Shown here: positions 58,601 through 64,000 of the stretch, piece by piece
How positions within the stretch are numbered: the stretch's first letter is position 1
How the letters are laid out: every line of letters starts with the position of its first letter
Origin: Gordius sp. MW1
Lineage: Eukaryota; Nematomorpha; Gordioida; Gordea; Gordiidae
Length of the DNA stretch: 64,000 bases
Assembly (NCBI GenBank): GCA_964036665.1
Contig: OZ038532.1
Location: forward strand, 4,526,001 to 4,590,000
Direction: 5' to 3'
Notes under the pieces: generated by a model
What the model saw: only the letters and a program-made list of their open reading frames with translations
Told to the model about the DNA's origin: nothing
Databases searched by the model: none
Program-made: the position numbers and the translations under genes

Positions 58601-61600
58601 AACCTGAGTTGCTAAAGACGCTAGGTCTGGTTTATTTTTTAAAAATAGTTTAACCACTTTTGGATGGTTATTTTCAGCGGCTAGATGTATAGGAGATTGG
58701 CCTGATGAATCAAATGCGTACAAATCAGCCCCATGGCCCACCAATGTAGCACAAACGTGGGTTTGACCGGATTGCGAAGCAAAGTGTAATGGCGTTCTTT
58801 TTGCCTATACATATTTAAATATTTCAATGCAACATAGCTAAATACAGAAGACATAAATATTCTTCTTAATTTTATTATGCATTAAAATTACCTTAACGTA
58901 TTTAATGGTCTCTATAGGAATTTTTATATGCTCATTAAATGCAAAATACAATTAATAATATATAACGGTTTTTTGTAAGTGACAACATTAAAACTCGTTT
59001 CCACGATTCTGGTTTTATAGAGTTAATTTAAAATTACGATGTCTCCTTGACTTGCTGTTCATAATTAAATTTTTAATAGGTTAAAATGTTTGTGGAATAA
59101 GCATACGTCATTTCCGTTAGTAACTAATATCTATTAAATGTACGTCGCATTATGATTCATAACTTCTTAGGGTTATAAAGTTTTAAAATTATTGTCATAT
59201 AAATGATTTTAATTATTATCAAGCAATGTACAAGACTAACATTATGTGACAATGAAGAACAGTGTTTATAAATGGATAGTCTTTTAAGTTATATAGCGGC
59301 TATTGCTTAAAATAAATAAACATTAAAATTATTATTACTAAAGAGTATGCATCGATGGTGGCTTGATATTTTGTGATTAGCGTCAAAACCAAATTATTGT
59401 AGCCATTTAAGGCTGCTAAATGCAGAGGAGTAATACCCAATTTCGATTTGATATTAACGTAGGCCTTGTTAGCCATTAGTTCTTCCACAATATCTTCGTG
59501 TCCACTCTCACATGCCTCATGCAAAGCAGCCTTTCCTTGCTATTATGTTTAAGAAATACAAAGTATGATGTTTTTGAACAATTTCTATGTAAGATTGCAT
59601 TACCTCATCAAATATATCGACACGAGCTTGATTTTGTAGAAGCAGTCTGACAATTGCAGCGCTGCCTATTTCAGATGCAACGAGTAGGGGCGTCCAGCCA
59701 TTAGCGTCTTGTTTATTCACTAAATTTTGTAGATGTGCTGGTGGGGTCATTTGAAGCATCAAAGCAAAGGTTTTATCGTTTCCAGATTTGGCACAATAGT
59801 GTAATGGTGTTTCTTGTAACTGTTTAAACATATTTTCTCATATAAATCTGAGTTTAAAGACTGAAAAGGCATCAATGAAAATACTAAATTACATTACCAA
59901 CCTTTTGTGTTTGATATGTCATGTCTCCATTATACTCTAAAAGTATTCTCATAATTTCAACTTCTTCAGATTTGTGGTGAGCATTTTTTGAAGTTAATTG
60001 AGCAGCAAGATGAATCGAAGTCTCGCCTTCCTTAAGGTGCAATAAGCAAACATATTATTTAAAGAGCTACTTAAAAAAGCTACTATCAATTCTGTTGTTA
60101 GAAGATAAAAAATAATTTTACATACGGTGTTGGCATGATTTACGAGACTAGTCGCTTTAACTTTGCCATAGGTAATCTCAACAAACCGAATTAGTTCAAC
60201 GACAATCGGCAGATAACAATTTCGCACTGCTGTTTGCAAAGCGTTTTCCGCTAACTATTATATTAACACATTATATTATAATTCATGAATTAGGTTTATA
60301 TAAAGTTAACATAATATTAGACGTATTTGTGGAGATACATTTGATTCGGCAAAAGGATTAGCATTTTCCTGCAACAAAATTTCGACCATTCTCAAATTCC
60401 CGTACTTTGATGCTATGTGCAGAGAAGTTTTACCATTCTAAAAAACAATGTAAACATATAGCATACTCTACACTAAATCTAGTTCTAAATATTATAATAC
60501 CTTAGAAAAATCAAAAATGCTTAAGATTAAACTATTGATTATACATATTAGTTCGTTGTTTGATAAGTGGTATTTAACTAATACAATCATGCAATTGAAT
60601 CTTATACCAGTTGTTTAGCGTTTACGTCTGCACCACTTTTGATCAAAATATCAGCACATTTTTCTCCCTCACTTATTCTTGCAGCGATATGCAGAGGTGT
60701 TTCCATATCCTAAAGGATGACACAATTCGCCCGTTTTTATGTTTAGGTTAAAATTTGAGCACAAGATAAAACATGTAGTGTAGCCAGAATATGATTATTA
60801 ATTAATTTATCATAATCAGTCTTAATTAAAGGAGCACAGACTAAATCTACTAATACATATCCGACAAATGTTTGTTAACATACCGAGCCTCCTTTCATAT
60901 TGACGGCAGCGCCATAGCCGAGAAGGGTTTGAACGACGTCCGGTTTGCAAAACAGAACCGCTATATGTAAAGCGGTATAGTTGTCGTTGGTTGCTGCGTT
61001 AACATTAGCACCTTTATCTAATAGTATCTTGACCATCGAATTGTGACCGCGTCTAGCAGCCGAATGTAGTGATAATGCCCCCATCTATTATATTATTTTT
61101 TTGTAAATTAAATTAGCAGACTTTTTAATTATTTTGACATTATTGATAGTGCTAGTTTAATTGACTTACTTTATTAGGCATGAGAAGGGGGACTCCCATT
61201 TTAAAAAACAACTCCGCAGTGTCCGGATGGCCTGACAATGATGCTATATGCATTAATGTGCTTCCATCGCTTGTTCTAGCAGTGAGAGATGCATGGAATT
61301 GTTCTACCAATATCTTCACTATCGATGTATAGCCTCGTTCGGTAGCGATGTGAAGTGGGGTCCTATCTAACTGCGTGAATTAGTTATTTTTATTCAAAAA
61401 ATGATGTCACTGAGGTGATGAGAAAAGTCCTAATAAACTCTGTTTTTTAGTTAAGATCTCAGCAAACAACTATTAAGGTAAACATATTAATGGCATTAAT
61501 CAAGAACTTGGAATGTGATTTACTTTATCATATATGTTTGGATTTGCTTTGTACACGTACAATAAGACAGTCATCTGATCATCTCCTTCCCACGCAGCAA

Positions 61601-62984
61601 TATGTAAAGGTGTGTGGCCTTCCGCCTGTCATAATTATTAATTTAAAGATTAATAAATTAATTTGTTTAAATATTTTTATTAAATCTTTTGTACATTTTG
61701 CAGATCGATTGGAGCTCCGGCATCCAAAAATAACTTTGCAAGAGCTACTTCCCTTTTTCTGCACGCTAGATGTAGGACGGTATCCCCAGTATCCTAAGGT
61801 ATATCATATGTAATTATATATAAAAATATATGTGACAAACCTTTTTCTGGTAACTGCATTGAGCTTTGCTTTGTATATTGAGTAAAGTCTTGCACACTAT
61901 GTTATTTCCGACCTCAGTCGCCAAATAAAGTGGGATGCAATCATCACCATCTGGTGTTATTCTTGAATTATCTCCGGAAACTTTGAGAAGGTAAGTAACT
62001 AAACTTTGAGCACTCAGAGTTCGGCAGCATGCTATATGCAGCGGCAGGCGGTCATGAATCTTTCACATATGTGATTTATTATAATTTATATATATATCAT
62101 AGTAAATGTATTAAAATATTAAAAATTGTCGCAAATGATTAATACCCCTCCTTTTGTCCTCGGATTAGCTCCCCTGTCAATTAGTTCCTTTAAGACATCC
62201 TCATTGCAAAACGTCGCTGCATAATGGAGAGGTGTCATGTTGTCCTTTAAATTATACAATAATAAATTACAAATTGAATAACTAATAGTTATTTATTTAT
62301 TAAAATAGTCACCTTATCTGTTTGATTCACATCCACGCCCAATTCCAAAAGACTACGGATGATGTTGATTTTATTATCTTTTAAAGCTAGCATAAGAAGG
62401 TTTTGATTGTTTTCCTTGAAATATTATTTTTAAAATATAAAATTGTCTATAGAAAAAGATTGTGATTCAAGTAGATTTTAATTATAATTTAACTGGTGCA
62501 TTGCTGATAACAAAATAATTAGATTTTGAAGATATTAAAACTTTTATTAACTTAAATGTTTATATTTAGAAAAAAAACGTCGTTTTACCTTGTCACTGAT
62601 ATTTAACCACGTTTTTAATTTTTCGAATCTTTCTTGCAATACTATTTGTTGGGATTGTGGTAGCTCCTTAGCTACCATACTTTTTTTGGTTGTCCTGAAA
62701 TGGTAAACGAGATAATTCAATCCATTCTCTACCACACTCCAATTGAGTTTTTTGGCAGATTCTATCCATTTAGGAATATTGCTGGATAAATAGCTGTCGA
62801 ATAAGGCATCACTAGCCTTTTGTTCTGGCGATTCAGATAATTCGGGAACTTTAAGCGTATTTATAAAAGTAATGTCAACGGGGTCGGGAGGAGGTTCTTG
62901 GGCTGATGCAGTAATTGTCGAATCTATGACAATGTCCGGCGGTGTATTTGTTGCAGCTTTAGAATACTTCCGCGAACTTTCCAT
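52697..62984 (-). CDS. nompC: NOMPC/TRPN mechanosensory channel
   Basis: Thirty exons, 1757 aa. Exons from the start: 62984-62589, 62414-62313, 62244-62146, 62059-61841, 61793-61695, 61625-61524, 61370-61170, 61084-60884, 60709-60608, 60437-60339, 60254-60126, 60030-59902, 59819-59604, 59539-59339, 58804-58604, 58371-58366, 58286-58182, 58097-57996, 57888-57634, 57398-57093, 56999-56558, 56312-56047, 55770-55584, 55498-55333, 54774-54605, 54466-54243, 54162-54027, 53760-53618, 53246-53139, 52858-52697. After a 132-residue head come 29 ankyrin repeats (about 133-1150), a linker, six membrane segments, a pore-loop region (ESFEMLFFALFGL), S6 ending INLLIAMMSDTYQRIQ, and a TRP-helix region (LEWKFGRAQLI). 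Match to the TRPN family runs along the whole length (for example LERVPATIKSE, NDNYTALHIAV, DNLFGPWAIII). It is a cation channel gated through its ankyrin spring in touch, hearing and proprioceptive neurons. Confidence 0.95.
52930..53040 (-). mobile_element. MITE-like repeat in nompC intron
   Basis: Begins catgggcgtagccagg and continues like the repeat at 33677-33768, including caaaacataaa and tttttgcatt. It lies between the last two nompC exons. The second end and target duplication are not clear. Confidence 0.5.
56369..56538 (-). mobile_element. 154-bp MITE in nompC intron with 8-bp target duplication
   Basis: The element spans 56377-56530. Its ends catgggcgtagccagg and cctggacacgcccatg are inverted repeats, with ccactata on both sides (56369-56376, 56531-56538). 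It sits in the intron between exons 21 and 22 and has no ORF. Confidence 0.9.
58366..58371 (-). other. 6-nt microexon of nompC
   Basis: GATGAG (Asp-Glu) flanked by cctcatag and gtaaggca on the minus strand. Including it gives ATQ-DE-AGNTCAHIAA, which restores the Asp-x-x-Gly-x-Thr spacing of an ankyrin repeat. Skipping it leaves the frame intact but shortens the repeat by two residues. Confidence 0.75.
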
Positions 62985-64000
62985 TAGAAGAGAACTGGTA
63001 AAATATTAATCGCATTTATCAACGCTCTTTACGACAATAATATCTAATGCCTTCTGTAAAATTATGACCATTGTAAACCACGGCGATGCGAGCATCATAT
63101 AAACATTGGTAAAAATCATTTGGCTTCGAACTCTAATTTATCAGGTTTAATATTAAGGGGTCCTCATAAGATATCCGGACAAATAAATTAATGACCTAAT
63201 AGATTTTCATGTTGTGTGCGCAGTTTTGTGGAGTGCTTTCAAGTCATTAATTTAAGTAGGGCTACTTCAACTAAATATAGTTGATACATTAGGTAGGGGC
63301 AGCAACCGAATGTTAATACCTATTGATTTTTTGACTGCAAAGGGGTAGGGGACTACAAATCTAAAGAAATGATTGAGAGTTGGATTTTAAATATTATAAA
63401 TATACAACAACTTAATTTAACCTTGTTTATTAATGTTTAAAAAGTTTTATAATTATTTTGCTGTGGTATCAGAGAAACAAATAATGAAAAGGCGTTTTTA
63501 TTTATAATTCAGTAATTTTTAAAATTATGAATAAAGGGCAGCTATAAATTAATTTTAGAAATTAATATGTTAATGGACTTTATTATAATAAAAATGAACG
63601 CTAAGTGTATAAAAATTATTTGTACTCCTCTTTGGTAGATTACATTACGCTAGATGCACTTAAGGATATCTTTATTGCCCATATTTACAATATGTGTATA
63701 TTTATTCGCTGATATACTCCTTTCAGACGGTTTATGCTAATTTTTAATTCTTTATTTTTATTTGTGAAGATAATTTATAAAAACTATTTAATGTAGTGGC
63801 TCGAATTAAGTCTCACACCATGTTTCGTTTTCTTCACCGGCTGTGCCTAAACTTCTTTTAAAAGGCTATTATTTAGGTCGATGAATCAAAAGTATGGGTC
63901 CGTCCCTTATTCATTTATAAGCATAGACTAGATAGACTGCTCATGCCATATGTTGCAAATTTTGCGTCTTTTCCTCCATTTTGAAGAGAGCAACTGGTGT
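62985..64000 (+). other. Upstream region of nompC
   Basis: AT-rich DNA before the nompC ATG. It probably includes 5' UTR and promoter, but I see no clear TATA box, repeat or further gene. Confidence 0.5.

Overview
The window is AT-rich nuclear DNA of an invertebrate animal. The evidence is spliced metazoan genes (EMC2, an SLC6 transporter and the mechanosensory channel nompC/TRPN), very short GT-AG introns (many 33-48 bp in EMC2), and several classes of eukaryotic transposon. I cannot name the species. I found no bacterial operon, no CRISPR array and no rRNA.

Positions 1-27611 are one nested transposon complex. The outer layer is Helitron DNA: fragments at 1-844 and 19836-20704, and an apparently intact autonomous Helitron at 20705-27611 carrying a 1430-codon Rep-helicase ORF. 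A Ty3/gypsy complex sits inside the Helitron DNA (845-19835). It holds a mosaic of shuffled pol pieces (974-1671), a plus-strand copy A (1672-13315, decayed pol) and a minus-strand copy B (13316-19835). Copy A is interrupted by a tandem composite element (6531-12205) and copy B by a non-autonomous Helitron (15585-18957). Both gypsy copies carry gag and pol in one frame separated by a single TGA in the context TGA CGG.

Positions 27612-46556 are mostly intergenic. They hold EMC2 (28266-29644, minus, 10 exons), a transposase-like fragment, a 242-bp tandem array with a two-unit higher order, a truncated LINE endonuclease region, a hAT remnant with target duplication, small hAT-like MITEs, a third copy of the composite element (40957-44557), and two minisatellite arrays of one motif in opposite orientation.

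Positions 46557-62984 hold two convergent genes whose exons I assembled by hand: a 12-exon SLC6 transporter (46557-52273, plus, 663 aa) and a 30-exon nompC/TRPN channel (52697-62984, minus, 1757 aa, 29 ankyrin repeats, one 6-nt microexon). Every exon phase closes without a stop. The stops of these two genes are 423 bp apart. The three host genes look functional. The transposons supply most of the sequence novelty.
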